In this document: piece by piece, positions 1 to 9,399 of the stretch
Layout: the number at the start of each line of letters is the position of its first letter
Position numbering within the stretch: the stretch's first letter is position 1
NCBI RefSeq assembly: GCF_014208035.1
Contig: NZ_JACHMK010000001.1
Span: forward strand, 992,001-1,056,000
DNA: 64,000 bases
Direction: 5' to 3'
From: Schaalia hyovaginalis
Lineage (GTDB): Bacteria > Actinomycetota > Actinomycetes > Actinomycetales > Actinomycetaceae
Made by a program: the position numbers and the translations under genes
The notes under the pieces: generated by a model
Told to the model about the DNA's origin: nothing
Seen by the model: the letters and a program-made list of their open reading frames with translations, nothing else
Databases searched by the model: none

Positions 1-1652
1 GGCGTGTAGTTGTACAGGGCCGCGGTCGCCCGGTTCTCAAGGTAGACCTGCGATGATCCGCAAGCCGCATTGGGATGGTAGGCGATCGCTGAGGTTGCTC
101 CCGCCCTGTAGCGGAAGGCCTCCGGGCGTTCGCCATATTTCACGAGCTGAGAAGCAGCGTGATACAGCTGCTTCGCGAAGCCGCGGTAGGTCGGACTGCA
201 GCGGGCCGAATCGGGGCAGGCGTAGCCGAGCGCCTTATCGTAGCGACTCAGGTCGGGGTCGTAGGATTTAAGGCTCGCTCCGGATGCCGTCACGAGTCCT
301 TGCTCCTTCTGGAGCATGACGAGGAGCACCTTCGGATTGATGCCGCAGGCCCGGGCGCTCTTGTCGATGACCGATGCCGCCGTCTCATTCGCTGCGCCGA
401 CGTAGGGCGCGCAGTAGGGCGTGTCCATCGTCTGCGTCGTCACCCGATAGCGCGACAGGCAGGGTGTCCCATCGGCTCCACTCCGGCAGGAGGGGTTGCG
501 GGCTTGCAGGAAGGCCTGGATCGATGTCGCAGTCATGCTCGAGGAGTCGAACATGTTCGCGTCGGAGATGATGAGACCGGGGGTGAAGGCTTCGGTCTGA
601 CCGGTGGGGATCCATGCGCCGGAGGCTGCGAAACGGTGGATCTCGCCGTTGATCGACCGTGAGCCGGTCGCCATGGCGCCGGAGTCGTCGAACCAGTACC
701 AGACGCCCCGCACCGCGACCCACCCCCGCTGCATGAGTCCGTTCGACGGGTCGAGGTAGTACCAGGCGCCGCCCGTGCTGATCCAGCCGAAGGATCTGCG
801 CCCCGAGGAGTCGTAGTACCGCCACGAGCCCTCTTCGGGGTTCCAGCCGGTGACCATTGATCCCGATGCGGAGAGGAAGTAGACGCCCGAGGGCAGGCGG
901 AGTTCGCCCGTGCGCATGAGGCCCGTGGAGGGATCGAGGTAGTACCAGGCGCCGAGGTTCAGCCATCCTTTCGCTTCGGGTCCGTTCGCGCCGTAGTAGC
1001 GCCAGCCCTCAGGCGAGGAGGACCAGCCGGTGATCATCCGGCCCTCGGCGTTGAAGGAATAGACGGCTCCCGCGATGCTCATGCGACTCGTCGCCGCCGC
1101 GCCTCCGCGATCGGGGTCGAAGTAATACCAGCTCCCGGATATCAGCCGCCAGGAAAGCGCCATGGCGCCGTTCGCTTCGAGGTAGTAGGTGGACCCGGAC
1201 TCGCTGAGGAGGCCGGTTCTCATCGCTCCCGAGGAGGGGTCGAGGTAGTACCAGGTGCCGCGGTCGTTGACCCAGCCCCGGCTGAGGGCGCCGGAATCGG
1301 CGAAGTGGTACCACTCGCCGGACAGGTGATGCCATCCCGTCCTCATCGTCCCGTCCGCGGCGAAGGAGTAGGTCCTCGCGTTGATCTCGTACCACGCCTC
1401 GCGGGCGTAGTCGCCGGACTGCATCAGCCAGTACCAGGAGGTCCCCGAGAACACCCATTGGCCGGAGGGCGCGGGAGGAGCGGCTGAGCGGAGCGCGGAG
1501 GCCGGACGGGCCGGCTCGTGGACGATCGCATGGGCGGGGGCCGAGGCGATCCCCTGATGGGCGCGGGCCGGGCTCAGGCACGCGGGGGCGAGGGACAAAG
1601 CCGCGCCGAGAACGAGGGCGGTGCCGAATCGGGTGAAAGCGGTGCGCCGCAT
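1..1652 (-). CDS. secreted cell-wall-binding repeat protein, partial
   Basis: The gene reads leftward from an ATG at 1650-1652 and runs open off the left edge, so about 550 codons are present and the C-terminus is missing. An AGGAG ribosome-binding site lies just upstream. The product begins with a signal peptide (MRRTAFTRFGTALVLGAALS, ending near SPARA). A long stretch of roughly 20-residue aromatic repeats of the glucan/choline-binding type follows, with recurring WYYLDPS, GAMRTG and GWV motifs. The last ~150 visible residues form a different domain with paired cysteines and the segments ACGINPKVLLVMLQKEQGLV and ALGYACPD. This domain is common in actinobacterial secreted proteins, often annotated as hemagglutinin or amidase-associated. 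I infer a surface protein attached non-covalently to wall polymer, possibly a wall hydrolase. The glycosyltransferase genes beside it fit a glycan-related surface role, but the substrate is unknown. Confidence 0.8.
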   Translation of the reverse strand, partial: MRRTAFTRFGTALVLGAALSLAPACLSPARAHQGIASAPAHAIVHEPARPASALRSAAPPAPSGQWVFSGTSWYWLMQSGDYAREAWYEINARTYSFAADGTMRTGWHHLSGEWYHFADSGALSRGWVNDRGTWYYLDPSSGAMRTGLLSESGSTYYLEANGAMALSWRLISGSWYYFDPDRGGAAATSRMSIAGAVYSFNAEGRMITGWSSSPEGWRYYGANGPEAKGWLNLGAWYYLDPSTGLMRTGELRLPSGVYFLSASGSMVTGWNPEEGSWRYYDSSGRRSFGWISTGGAWYYLDPSNGLMQRGWVAVRGVWYWFDDSGAMATGSRSINGEIHRFAASGAWIPTGQTEAFTPGLIISDANMFDSSSMTATSIQAFLQARNPSCRSGADGTPCLSRYRVTTQTMDTPYCAPYVGAANETAASVIDKSARACGINPKVLLVMLQKEQGLVTASGASLKSYDPDLSRYDKALGYACPDSARCSPTYRGFAKQLYHAASQLVKYGERPEAFRYRAGATSAIAYHPNAACGSSQVYLENRATAALYNYT

Positions 1653-1697
1653 TGATGCTCCTGTTTCGTTTGAGTCGCCTGAGGCGGACCCATGTAA

Positions 1698-1703
1698 ACT
1701 ATC
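1698..1703 (-). promoter_or_regulatory. candidate -10 of the wall-binding protein gene, overlapping a divergent -10
   Basis: On the minus strand GATAGT sits 17 bp downstream of CCTACA (complement of 1721-1726). On the plus strand TAAACT at 1695-1700 overlaps it and could serve the glycosyltransferase gene. The octamer CTGAGGCG occurs at 1679-1686 and 1709-1716, flanking both hexamers. A shared divergent control region is plausible but inferred. Confidence 0.4.
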
Positions 1704-1821
1704 ATGAACTGAGGCGATTGTGTAGGCGCTCCCGCTTCCCGCCCGGGCCCCGCTTCTCCCGATGGGCCGGGCTCCGGTAGGGTTCCCGCTGTCCGCGGTT
1801 GAAGGTCGAGGTGAGGGCGGC

Positions 1822-2841
1822 ATGGTTCAGGGCAAGTCGGAGAGCGCCGGGTGGAATGCGGATCCCCTCCCGGGGATCCCGCGGCCTCCTCGTATTTCGG
1901 TCGCCCTGTGCACCTATCGAGGGGAGGCCTTCATCGCCGATCAGATCGCATCGATCCTCGATCAGACCCTCCCCGTTGATGAGATCGTCCTCGGGGATGA
2001 TTCCCCGGATGAGACGACGATCCGCATCGTCGAATCCATGCTCGCCGATGCTCCGGTGGATCTGGTGATCCGGCGTCACCGCCCCGCCCTCGGGGTCAAG
2101 GACAACTTCTCGGATGCGATCGCCTCGACGACGGGCGACGTGATCCTCCTGTGCGATCAAGACGACGTGTGGGCGCGCGACAAGGCCGAACGGCTCGTCC
2201 GTCACCTTGACGAGGTCGAACTGGTGCACACGGACGCCGTGCTCATCGACTCCGATGGGGCGCCCCTGGGGACGACGCTCCTGGGCGAGCTCCGCGTCTC
2301 CGCGTGGGAGAGGGAGAACCTCGAGCGCGGCGATGCGCTCGCCGTGCTCCTCAAACGGAACCTCGTCACCGGTGCGACGGCGGCGGTCAGGGGCGACTTC
2401 GCCCGTGCGGCCATGCCGGTGCCCGAGGGGTGGATCCACGATGAATGGCTCGGCATGCTCGCCGCGATCGACCGTTCATTGCGCCTGCTCCCCGAAGGCC
2501 TCACCTCGTACCGACAGCATGCGAACAACCAGATCGGCGCTCGTCGGGAGTCGATGATCCATCGGGTCATGCGGATGCTCGCCCCCGATCCCGATGACGA
2601 CAGGCGCAGACTCGTCCGAGCGCTCAGCGCCTCCGAATTCGCCTCGCGCACGGGGCGGGGGAGCGCGTCCGACCGCGCGCGGATCGCGGAAGCGGCGCGG
2701 CATCAGCGCGCTCGCTCGCTCATGCCGAGCGGCCGAATCGAGAGGATCCCCGCGATCCTCGCAGAAGGGCTGAGCGGCCGATACGGAAGATGCTCCCGGG
2801 GCCTTCTCACCTTCTGCCGCGATCTTCTCCAGGTCAAGTGA
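1822..2841 (+). CDS. family 2 glycosyltransferase (rhamnosyltransferase-like)
   Basis: A 339-aa cytoplasmic GT-A fold glycosyltransferase. The N-terminus carries the family 2 nucleotide-binding strand (RISVALCTYRGEAFIADQI), then a GDDSPDET segment and the metal-binding motif LLCDQDDVW. A SYRQHANNQIGAR segment lies near the C-terminus. The layout resembles rhamnosyltransferases of Gram-positive wall polysaccharide loci; the actual sugar cannot be read from sequence. The ATG at 1822 is chosen because GAGGTGAGG lies just before it. An in-frame ATG at 1762 would add 20 residues with no ribosome-binding site. It lies 105 bp upstream of rfbB and is a paralogue of the glycosyltransferase on the far side of rfbB. 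Confidence 0.85.
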   Translation: MVQGKSESAGWNADPLPGIPRPPRISVALCTYRGEAFIADQIASILDQTLPVDEIVLGDDSPDETTIRIVESMLADAPVDLVIRRHRPALGVKDNFSDAIASTTGDVILLCDQDDVWARDKAERLVRHLDEVELVHTDAVLIDSDGAPLGTTLLGELRVSAWERENLERGDALAVLLKRNLVTGATAAVRGDFARAAMPVPEGWIHDEWLGMLAAIDRSLRLLPEGLTSYRQHANNQIGARRESMIHRVMRMLAPDPDDDRRRLVRALSASEFASRTGRGSASDRARIAEAARHQRARSLMPSGRIERIPAILAEGLSGRYGRCSRGLLTFCRDLLQVK

Positions 2842-2903
2842 GTGAGGATCGCCGTATCGGGGCCGACCGGCCCGGCTCGCCGTGCGTGAGCAACGGGGTG
2901 CGG

Positions 2904-2909
2904 CATAAT
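2904..2909 (+). promoter_or_regulatory. candidate -10 hexamer for rfbB
   Basis: CATAAT lies in the 105-bp gap before rfbB, about 38 bp before its GTG start. No convincing -35 hexamer is seen at 16-18 bp, so this is tentative. Confidence 0.35.
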
Positions 2910-2937
2910 GGGGGGGGAACAGACCGAGTCATCGTGA

Positions 2938-3954
<1,017 letters not shown>

Positions 3955-3957
3955 TCG

Positions 3958-4905
3958 GTGACCGAGGCACACTCCGCCGCGACGGGATCGCGTCCGCGCG
4001 TCACCGTCCTCATGGCGACCTTCAACGGTCGGCGGTGGATCGATGCCCAGGTCGATTCGATCCTCGGGCAGCGCGACGTCGATGTCCGCCTCGTCGTCTC
4101 CGATGACGGCTCGGCGGACGGCACCCGGGAGCATCTGCTCGGACGCGCCTCGCGCGATCCGCGGATCGAGGTGCTCGAGCCGCGGCAAGGACCTCCCGGG
4201 GTCACGGCGAACTTCCTCCATCTCTTCGTCCGCCACGTGCCGGATGCTTCCTTCGTCGCCTTCTGCGACCAGGATGACGTCTGGCACGCCGACAAGCTCA
4301 TCAGGGAACTCGCCCCCCTCCTCGGAGGCGAGGCGGAGGTCTGCTCATCGGATGTGGTCGCCGTCGAAGCCGATGGAACGCGTCGCCTCATCCGCAAGTC
4401 GCGTCCTCAGCGGAAGTGGGATCACATCTTCGAAGCGGCGGGCCCGGGATCGACATACGTCTTCAGTCCCGAGGCTCATTCGCGGCTGTGCGCGGTCCTG
4501 GAGGAGCTCGACTACTCCGAGATCGGCGTTCACGACTGGTACCTCTACGCCCTCGCCCGGGCGATCGGACTGAGGTGGCGCATCCTGTCGGAGCCGACGC
4601 TGGACTACCGGCAGCACGAGGGCAACGTTCAGGGCGCGAATTCGGGGACGGCCGCGCGCCGAGCGCGCGTGTCGAAGCTGAAGGACGGCTTCTACCTGCG
4701 GCAGTTCATCCTCACTGCGAGGGCGGTGCGGCGGATCAACACCTATTCCGAGGGGGAGCGCCGCGATCTCGAGCGCCTCTTGGGCCTCCTCGAATCCGGG
4801 TCCTTCCCCTCCCGACTCGCCTTCTTCGCGCGCTGGCCCCAGATCCGCCGCAGTCGCCTCGAAGGGTTCGAACTCGCAGGCGCGCGCCTCGCGGCGCTGT
4901 GGTGA
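3958..4905 (+). CDS. family 2 glycosyltransferase (rhamnosyltransferase-like)
   Basis: A 315-aa GT-A fold glycosyltransferase beginning at a GTG 3 nt after rfbB. It has the family 2 N-terminal motif VTVLMATFNGRRWIDAQVDS, a DDGSADGT loop, and the metal-site motif FCDQDDVWHADK. The C-terminal part contains DYRQHEGNVQGAN. These segments match those of the glycosyltransferase upstream of rfbB, so the two look like paralogues. The position directly after rfbB suggests use of a dTDP-deoxysugar such as rhamnose, but that is inference. No signal peptide or membrane segment is seen. A 104-bp gap with a short tandem repeat follows. Confidence 0.85.
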   Translation: MTEAHSAATGSRPRVTVLMATFNGRRWIDAQVDSILGQRDVDVRLVVSDDGSADGTREHLLGRASRDPRIEVLEPRQGPPGVTANFLHLFVRHVPDASFVAFCDQDDVWHADKLIRELAPLLGGEAEVCSSDVVAVEADGTRRLIRKSRPQRKWDHIFEAAGPGSTYVFSPEAHSRLCAVLEELDYSEIGVHDWYLYALARAIGLRWRILSEPTLDYRQHEGNVQGANSGTAARRARVSKLKDGFYLRQFILTARAVRRINTYSEGERRDLERLLGLLESGSFPSRLAFFARWPQIRRSRLEGFELAGARLAALW

Positions 4906-4937
4906 GCCCGAGCGCGACGGCGACAGGGATTCCCCAA

Positions 4938-4983
4938 TTGCCCGTGGTGACCCGCCCCCATTACCCGTGGTGACCCGCCGTCG
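4938..4983. repeat. two tandem 23-bp units
   Basis: The unit beginning ATTGCCCGTGGTGACCCGCC (4938) is followed directly by ATTACCCGTGGTGACCCGCC (4961). The 16-bp core CCCGTGGTGACCCGCC is identical at 4941-4956 and 4964-4979. The repeat lies between the ends of two convergent genes. Its function is unknown; it could be a dispersed intergenic repeat. Confidence 0.7.
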
Positions 4984-5009
4984 GCGGTGACGAGGCCCGT
5001 GCGCGGCGG

Positions 5010-5786
5010 CTAGGCCGACGCCGCCCCCTCGGCCTCGGCGATCCGCGCGATCTCCTCGGGCCCGAACAGCGCCGAATCCACGAGGACGACGGAGGCGCCC
5101 TCGAGCCAGGCGCGCAGGCACTCGCCGATCACCTGCGGCGGGGCGGAGGGGCCCTCGCTCCGGTCCACCGTGATCAGGCGCCTCCCCGTCCTGGTCGAAG
5201 CGGCGTCGGCCCCCGCATCGCGTCCGTCGCGCGCCCCGCGCTGCGCCCGGGCGTCCGCGGATCCGCATGCGCGCACGACCTCCTCGAGAGAGGGGGCGGA
5301 CGGCGGGGGAGCGACCTCCAGGGCATCCGATTGGGCCATCGTCTCCGCAAGGGCGTCCAGGGCCCCGGCGGGCAGGGGGGAGCCCGTCCAGGAGAAGGAG
5401 AGGTACTCGCGGGACTGGGCGAGAACCCAGGCGCCCGCTCCGATGGCCTCGAGCGCAGATTCGTCGATCGCGGCGGTGAGGAGCAGATCCGAGGGGCCGG
5501 GCTCCTCCTCGGCCCCCAGGGGGGTCCACCCCATCGCGCGCAGGGGGACGCCCCACACGAGCTGCGCCCAGAGCTCGTGGGAGATCCGGAAGGCGCCGGG
5601 CGCCCCCGCGGGATCGGCTCCGGAGAAGAGGTCGGCTCCGAGTTCATTGCCGAGGAGATTCGCGATCTTGGCGAACCAGCGGGCCACGACCGCGCCGTTG
5701 AGCTCGACGCGCTCCGTCGAATACACGGTAAGCAGGGGAGACGGTCGATTCGTGATCTGAGTGACGAATTCCGACAGGTCGGTCAT
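5010..5786 (-). CDS. TIGR03089-family protein
   Basis: A 258-aa protein matching in layout the actinobacterial TIGR03089 family, whose members resemble a fragment of acyl-adenylating enzymes but have no established function. Visible features are an N-terminal RPSPLLTVYSTERVELNGAV segment, a central GPSDLLLTAAIDESAL segment and a C-terminal stretch ending LITVDRSEGPSAPPQVIGEC...ALFGPEEIARIAE. The full AMP-binding loop is not seen. An upstream in-frame ATG at 5840 exists, but ATG 5786 is preferred: TATTCT on the minus strand lies 7 nt before it, the spacing of a leaderless start, and MTDLSEFVTQ is a natural beginning. The gene is divergent from whiB. Confidence 0.65.
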   Translation of the reverse strand: MTDLSEFVTQITNRPSPLLTVYSTERVELNGAVVARWFAKIANLLGNELGADLFSGADPAGAPGAFRISHELWAQLVWGVPLRAMGWTPLGAEEEPGPSDLLLTAAIDESALEAIGAGAWVLAQSREYLSFSWTGSPLPAGALDALAETMAQSDALEVAPPPSAPSLEEVVRACGSADARAQRGARDGRDAGADAASTRTGRRLITVDRSEGPSAPPQVIGECLRAWLEGASVVLVDSALFGPEEIARIAEAEGAASA

Positions 5787-5793
5787 GCTCGGA

Positions 5794-5799
5794 AGAATA
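5794..5799 (-). promoter_or_regulatory. leaderless-type -10 of the TIGR03089 gene
   Basis: TATTCT on the minus strand ends 7 nt before the ATG at 5786. No ribosome-binding site is present, so transcription probably starts at the start codon. Confidence 0.55.
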
Positions 5800-5854
5800 G
5801 CCGCGCGCCCTCTGATCGGCGATTGCAAAGACTTTCTCATTTACTCCTTCCGGC

Positions 5855-5883
5855 TTGACTTAGGCGTATGACACGCGTGTAAT
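5855..5883 (+). promoter_or_regulatory. sigma-A type promoter of whiB
   Basis: TTGACT at 5855-5860 is followed after 17 bp by TGTAAT at 5878-5883. Both hexamers match the housekeeping consensus in five of six positions. Transcription would start near 5890, giving a ~30-nt leader that includes the GAGGAGA ribosome-binding site. Confidence 0.75.
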
Positions 5884-5920
5884 TCTCATATCGATGCACG
5901 AATTGTGAGGAGACGGCGCG

Positions 5921-6217
5921 GTGTGGAACATCCTGGGCGACGGCCCGATCGCATGGTCGGGAGCCGACGACGCCGACCTCTTCGCCCTCGTCGACGGTCC
6001 CCTCGCGTGGCAGCAGCATGCTCTGTGCGCGCAGACGGATCCCGAAGCCTTCTTCCCTGAAAAAGGCGGGTCCACGCGCGAAGCCAAGGCGGTCTGCCAA
6101 TCCTGCGAGGTCCGCGAGGAGTGCCTCGAATACGCGCTGGCCAACGATGAGCGCTTCGGCATCTGGGGCGGGCTCTCCGAAAGGGAGCGGCGCCGGATTC
6201 GTCGCATGGCGGGCTGA
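5921..6217 (+). CDS. whiB: WhiB-family iron-sulfur regulator (WhiB2/WhmD type)
   Basis: A 98-aa WhiB-like transcription factor that would bind a 4Fe-4S cluster and partner with the primary sigma factor. The four conserved cysteines are C36, C59, C62 and C68, with C59/C62 in the CxxC motif CQSC. The family turn GIWGG follows at residues 80-84, then a basic tail ERERRRIRRMAG. The start is GTG at 5921, preceded by GAGGAGA. The neighbours (large glycosyltransferase, DUF5719, zincin-fold protein, DUF3499) correspond to the whiB2 neighbourhood of other actinobacteria. In mycobacteria this member (WhmD) affects septation and division; the same role here is inferred. Confidence 0.92.
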   Translation: MWNILGDGPIAWSGADDADLFALVDGPLAWQQHALCAQTDPEAFFPEKGGSTREAKAVCQSCEVREECLEYALANDERFGIWGGLSERERRRIRRMAG

Positions 6218-6225
6218 GCCATCTG

Positions 6226-9200
6226 GTGAAGCCCCGGATCCTCGCCTTCATCGTCGCACGCGATTCCGATTCGGCATCGCGTGTCCTCGAGGCTTCTCGC
6301 GAGCAGACGCTCGCACCCGATGAGATCCTCATCCTCGACTGCTCCGGGTCCGCTTCTCCCGGCGCGCCCGCGGCGGCGCGCATCGACGGAGCAGATCCCC
6401 CCGTGCGCACCATCGCGACCCCCGGTGCGAAGAACCTCGGCGACGCGCTCAACACCGCAGTGCGCGCGGTCGACCCCGGCCTCCTGTCCGCCCGCTGGTG
6501 GTGGATCCTTCACGACGACTCCGAGCCCGAGGCGACCTGCCTGGAGAGGCTGTGGGAAGTCGCCGACCTCGGTCGCACGATCGCGGCCGCGGGCCCCAAG
6601 CAGCTCGACGCGCGGGGCGTGAGGATCCTCGAGGTCGGCATCGAGGCGACGGCGAGCGCGCGCCGCCTCGAATCGATCCTCCCCGGCGAGATCGACCAGG
6701 GCCAGTACGACGGCCGCAGCGATGTCCTCGGAATCGGCACCGCGGGAATGCTGGTCGACCCCGGGGCCTGGGAGGCGGTGGGAGGCTTCGATCCCGCCCT
6801 CGGCCCCTTCGGCGACGGCCTCGACTTCTCGCGCCGCCTGCACCGCGCGGGCTTCCGCGTCGTCGTGGTCCCCGGGGCCAGGATCCGGCACGCCAGGGCC
6901 TCCCTGGTCCCGCGCGGCCCCGCTTCACCCCCCGCCGAGGGCGCGAGCCGGGGAGCCGGCCCCGACTCGGCGGTGCGAGCGCGCACTCCCAAGGGCGATC
7001 CGGCGGACCCGAGCTTCGGCGCCAGGCGCTTCGCCCAGCTGTACAACTGGGCGAAGGCGGCGCCCTCGGCCCTCATGCCCCTCCTCATGGCGTGGCTGCT
7101 CCTCTGGACGCCCCTGCGGGCCCTCGCGCGCCTCCTGAGCGGTCGCGGGCGCCTCTTCCTGCCCGAGATCGCGGCCTGGCTCCGCCTCATCCGTTTCACC
7201 CCTCATCTGCTCGTCGAGCGCTTGCGCATGCGGCGGATCGCGCGGGTTCCCCGCTCCGCGCTGCACCCCCTCGAAGTCCGGGGCAAACGCCTGCGCGCCC
7301 TCAAGAAGGATCTCAAGCGCGCCGATGATTCCTCCGAGGACCTCGACGATCCGATCGTCGTGAGGGCCAGGGCCTCCTACGCCGCCCGCAACGCCTGGGT
7401 GCTCATCGCCACTCTCATCCTCGCCTCCGCCCTCGCCTTCCTGCGCTGGTGGGGGATCGGCCCGACCCTCGCGGGAGGAGCCTGGGCCGCCGCCCCGACG
7501 GCGCCCGCAGACCTGTGGCACGCGGCCTTCTCATGGTGGATCGCAGGAGGAGACGGCCTCGCCGGCGCCCCCGACCCCTTCCTCCTCCCGATCGCCCTCG
7601 TCCTCGTCCCCCTCGGGCTCGCAAGCGTCCCCATGAACGCGGTGCTGGCATGGATCCTCGTCCTCGCCATCCCCGCGGCCGCGGGGACCGCCTGGGTGTT
7701 CGCATGCCGTCTCACGCGCAGTCCGGGCCTTCGAAGCGCGACGGCCCTGACCTGGGCGGCGCTGCCCGCACTCGGACTCAGCCTCGAGCAGGGCAGGCTC
7801 GCCCCGGCCCTCTTCCACGTCCTGCTCCCCCTCGCCGCCGGCGTCTGGGCGGGCCTCGCGGCACCGGCGATCCCGCTGCGCCTGCGCGGCGCTTTCGGCA
7901 CCGTCGCCTTCGAACCGGGGCAGCGCTCGGGCCGCCTCGCGCGCTTCGCGATCCTCTCCGCAGCCCTCGTCGCCTGCGTCCCCTGGGCCTTCCTCCTCGT
8001 GCTCGTCGCCGTCATCGTCCTCCTGCGGCGGGGCGGGGGCCGACTCGCCCTCCTCGTCCTCATCCCCTCCTTAGTGCTCCTCGCGCCCTTCGCCGTCGAT
8101 GCGGTGACGAGCCCCGGATCCTGGCGCGCCCTCGCGACCGTCGCGGGCCCCGACGCCGCGACGATGATGGCGCGCTCGTGGGAGGTGCTCCTCGGGCTCC
8201 CCGTCCTCGAATCGGACCCGCTCCGCCTGATCCTGCAGGCGATCCCGATGGTCGCCCTCCTCATCTCGGCCTGCCTCCTCATGCCGCGGGCGCTCAGGGC
8301 GAAGACGGACTCCGCGCGCCTCGCCTCCGCCCCCGCATTCGTCGCCCTCGCCGCCCTCTTCCTCCTCCTCGCGGCCGTCGTGCGCCGCGTGGACGCGGGA
8401 GTCGTCGACTCGCAGGTGACCACGGCGTGGATCTCGCCGATGCTCTCACTTGCCGCCCTCGCTCTCATGACGGCGGGACTCCTCGCCGTTCCCACCCTGC
8501 CGGAGATCGGGGCGCCCGGGATGCGCCGCGCCGGCCGCTTCGGCGCACTGCTCGCCCTGTGCGCCCTGGCGGCCGGGGCGACCCCCCTCATCGACCGCGT
8601 CGGGGCCGCCTCCGCCCCCTCGGACGCGAGCGCCCCCCTCTCCCGAGGCGTCCACGCCTCCGCGCCCCTGATCGCCGCCGTGAGCGAGCAGGGGCAGATC
8701 TCCTCGCGTCAGGCCCGCGTCCTCGTCCTCGACGCCGACGAGGGCCTCGCCCGCCTCGACATCGCCCTGTGGCGCGGAGCCGGTCCCTCCCTCACCGACT
8801 CCACCCCCCTCTCCCGGGCCCGTGCGCTCGTCGGCGGCACGGAGGCCGATCCCGCCACCGCCGCTCTCGAAAGCGCCGCCCTCGCCCTCGTCGTCTACCC
8901 GGACGAGGACGTCGTCGCCGACATCGCCGCGCACGGAGTCGATACGGTCCTGGTCCCCGCGGATTCACCGGGACTGCCCCTCATCGCCGGAGGCCTCGAT
9001 CGCGCCGTCGGCCTCGAACGCATCGGCCAGACCGATGCCGGGATCGTCTGGCGGGTCCGACCGCGAGGAACCGCCCCCTCGCGCGTCCGCATCGACGCCC
9101 AGGGCGGGCCGGAGCCCGTCGACTCGACGGCCGAGGGCGTCCGAGTCGAACTGGACGGGCAGGCGCAGGGCACGCTCGTCCTCGCCGAACGCGCCGATGC

Positions 9201-9399
9201 CGGATGGCGGGCGAGCCTCAACGGCGTCGAACTCGCCCCCACCACAGTCGACGGCTGGGCCCAGGGATTCACCGATCTCGGCCCGGGGACGCTCGTCGTC
9301 TCCTACGCCCGCGCCCGGACGCTCACCTGGCAGATCGCCGTCCTGCTCGTCCTCGCTCTGACGGCCCTCGCCGCGATCCCCTGGAGGTCCGGCAAATGA
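6226..9399 (+). CDS. large polytopic family 2 glycosyltransferase
   Basis: A 1057-aa membrane protein starting at GTG 6226, only 8 nt after whiB. Residues 1 to about 230 form a GT-A domain with ILAFIVARDSDSASRVLEAS at the N-terminus, a metal site in WWWILHDDSEPEA and an AVGGFDPALGPFGDGLDFSR segment. One or two hydrophobic segments occur near residues 280-310. A long run of hydrophobic helices spans about residues 390-790. The remaining C-terminal part looks extracytoplasmic, and a final helix (TWQIAVLLVLALTALAAIPW) ends the protein. The architecture suggests transfer of a sugar from a lipid carrier or assembly of a wall glycan; donor and acceptor are unknown. The stop overlaps the next start by 4 nt (ATGA), so the two are coupled. 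Confidence 0.85.
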   Translation: MKPRILAFIVARDSDSASRVLEASREQTLAPDEILILDCSGSASPGAPAAARIDGADPPVRTIATPGAKNLGDALNTAVRAVDPGLLSARWWWILHDDSEPEATCLERLWEVADLGRTIAAAGPKQLDARGVRILEVGIEATASARRLESILPGEIDQGQYDGRSDVLGIGTAGMLVDPGAWEAVGGFDPALGPFGDGLDFSRRLHRAGFRVVVVPGARIRHARASLVPRGPASPPAEGASRGAGPDSAVRARTPKGDPADPSFGARRFAQLYNWAKAAPSALMPLLMAWLLLWTPLRALARLLSGRGRLFLPEIAAWLRLIRFTPHLLVERLRMRRIARVPRSALHPLEVRGKRLRALKKDLKRADDSSEDLDDPIVVRARASYAARNAWVLIATLILASALAFLRWWGIGPTLAGGAWAAAPTAPADLWHAAFSWWIAGGDGLAGAPDPFLLPIALVLVPLGLASVPMNAVLAWILVLAIPAAAGTAWVFACRLTRSPGLRSATALTWAALPALGLSLEQGRLAPALFHVLLPLAAGVWAGLAAPAIPLRLRGAFGTVAFEPGQRSGRLARFAILSAALVACVPWAFLLVLVAVIVLLRRGGGRLALLVLIPSLVLLAPFAVDAVTSPGSWRALATVAGPDAATMMARSWEVLLGLPVLESDPLRLILQAIPMVALLISACLLMPRALRAKTDSARLASAPAFVALAALFLLLAAVVRRVDAGVVDSQVTTAWISPMLSLAALALMTAGLLAVPTLPEIGAPGMRRAGRFGALLALCALAAGATPLIDRVGAASAPSDASAPLSRGVHASAPLIAAVSEQGQISSRQARVLVLDADEGLARLDIALWRGAGPSLTDSTPLSRARALVGGTEADPATAALESAALALVVYPDEDVVADIAAHGVDTVLVPADSPGLPLIAGGLDRAVGLERIGQTDAGIVWRVRPRGTAPSRVRIDAQGGPEPVDSTAEGVRVELDGQAQGTLVLAERADAGWRASLNGVELAPTTVDGWAQGFTDLGPGTLVVSYARARTLTWQIAVLLVLALTALAAIPWRSGK

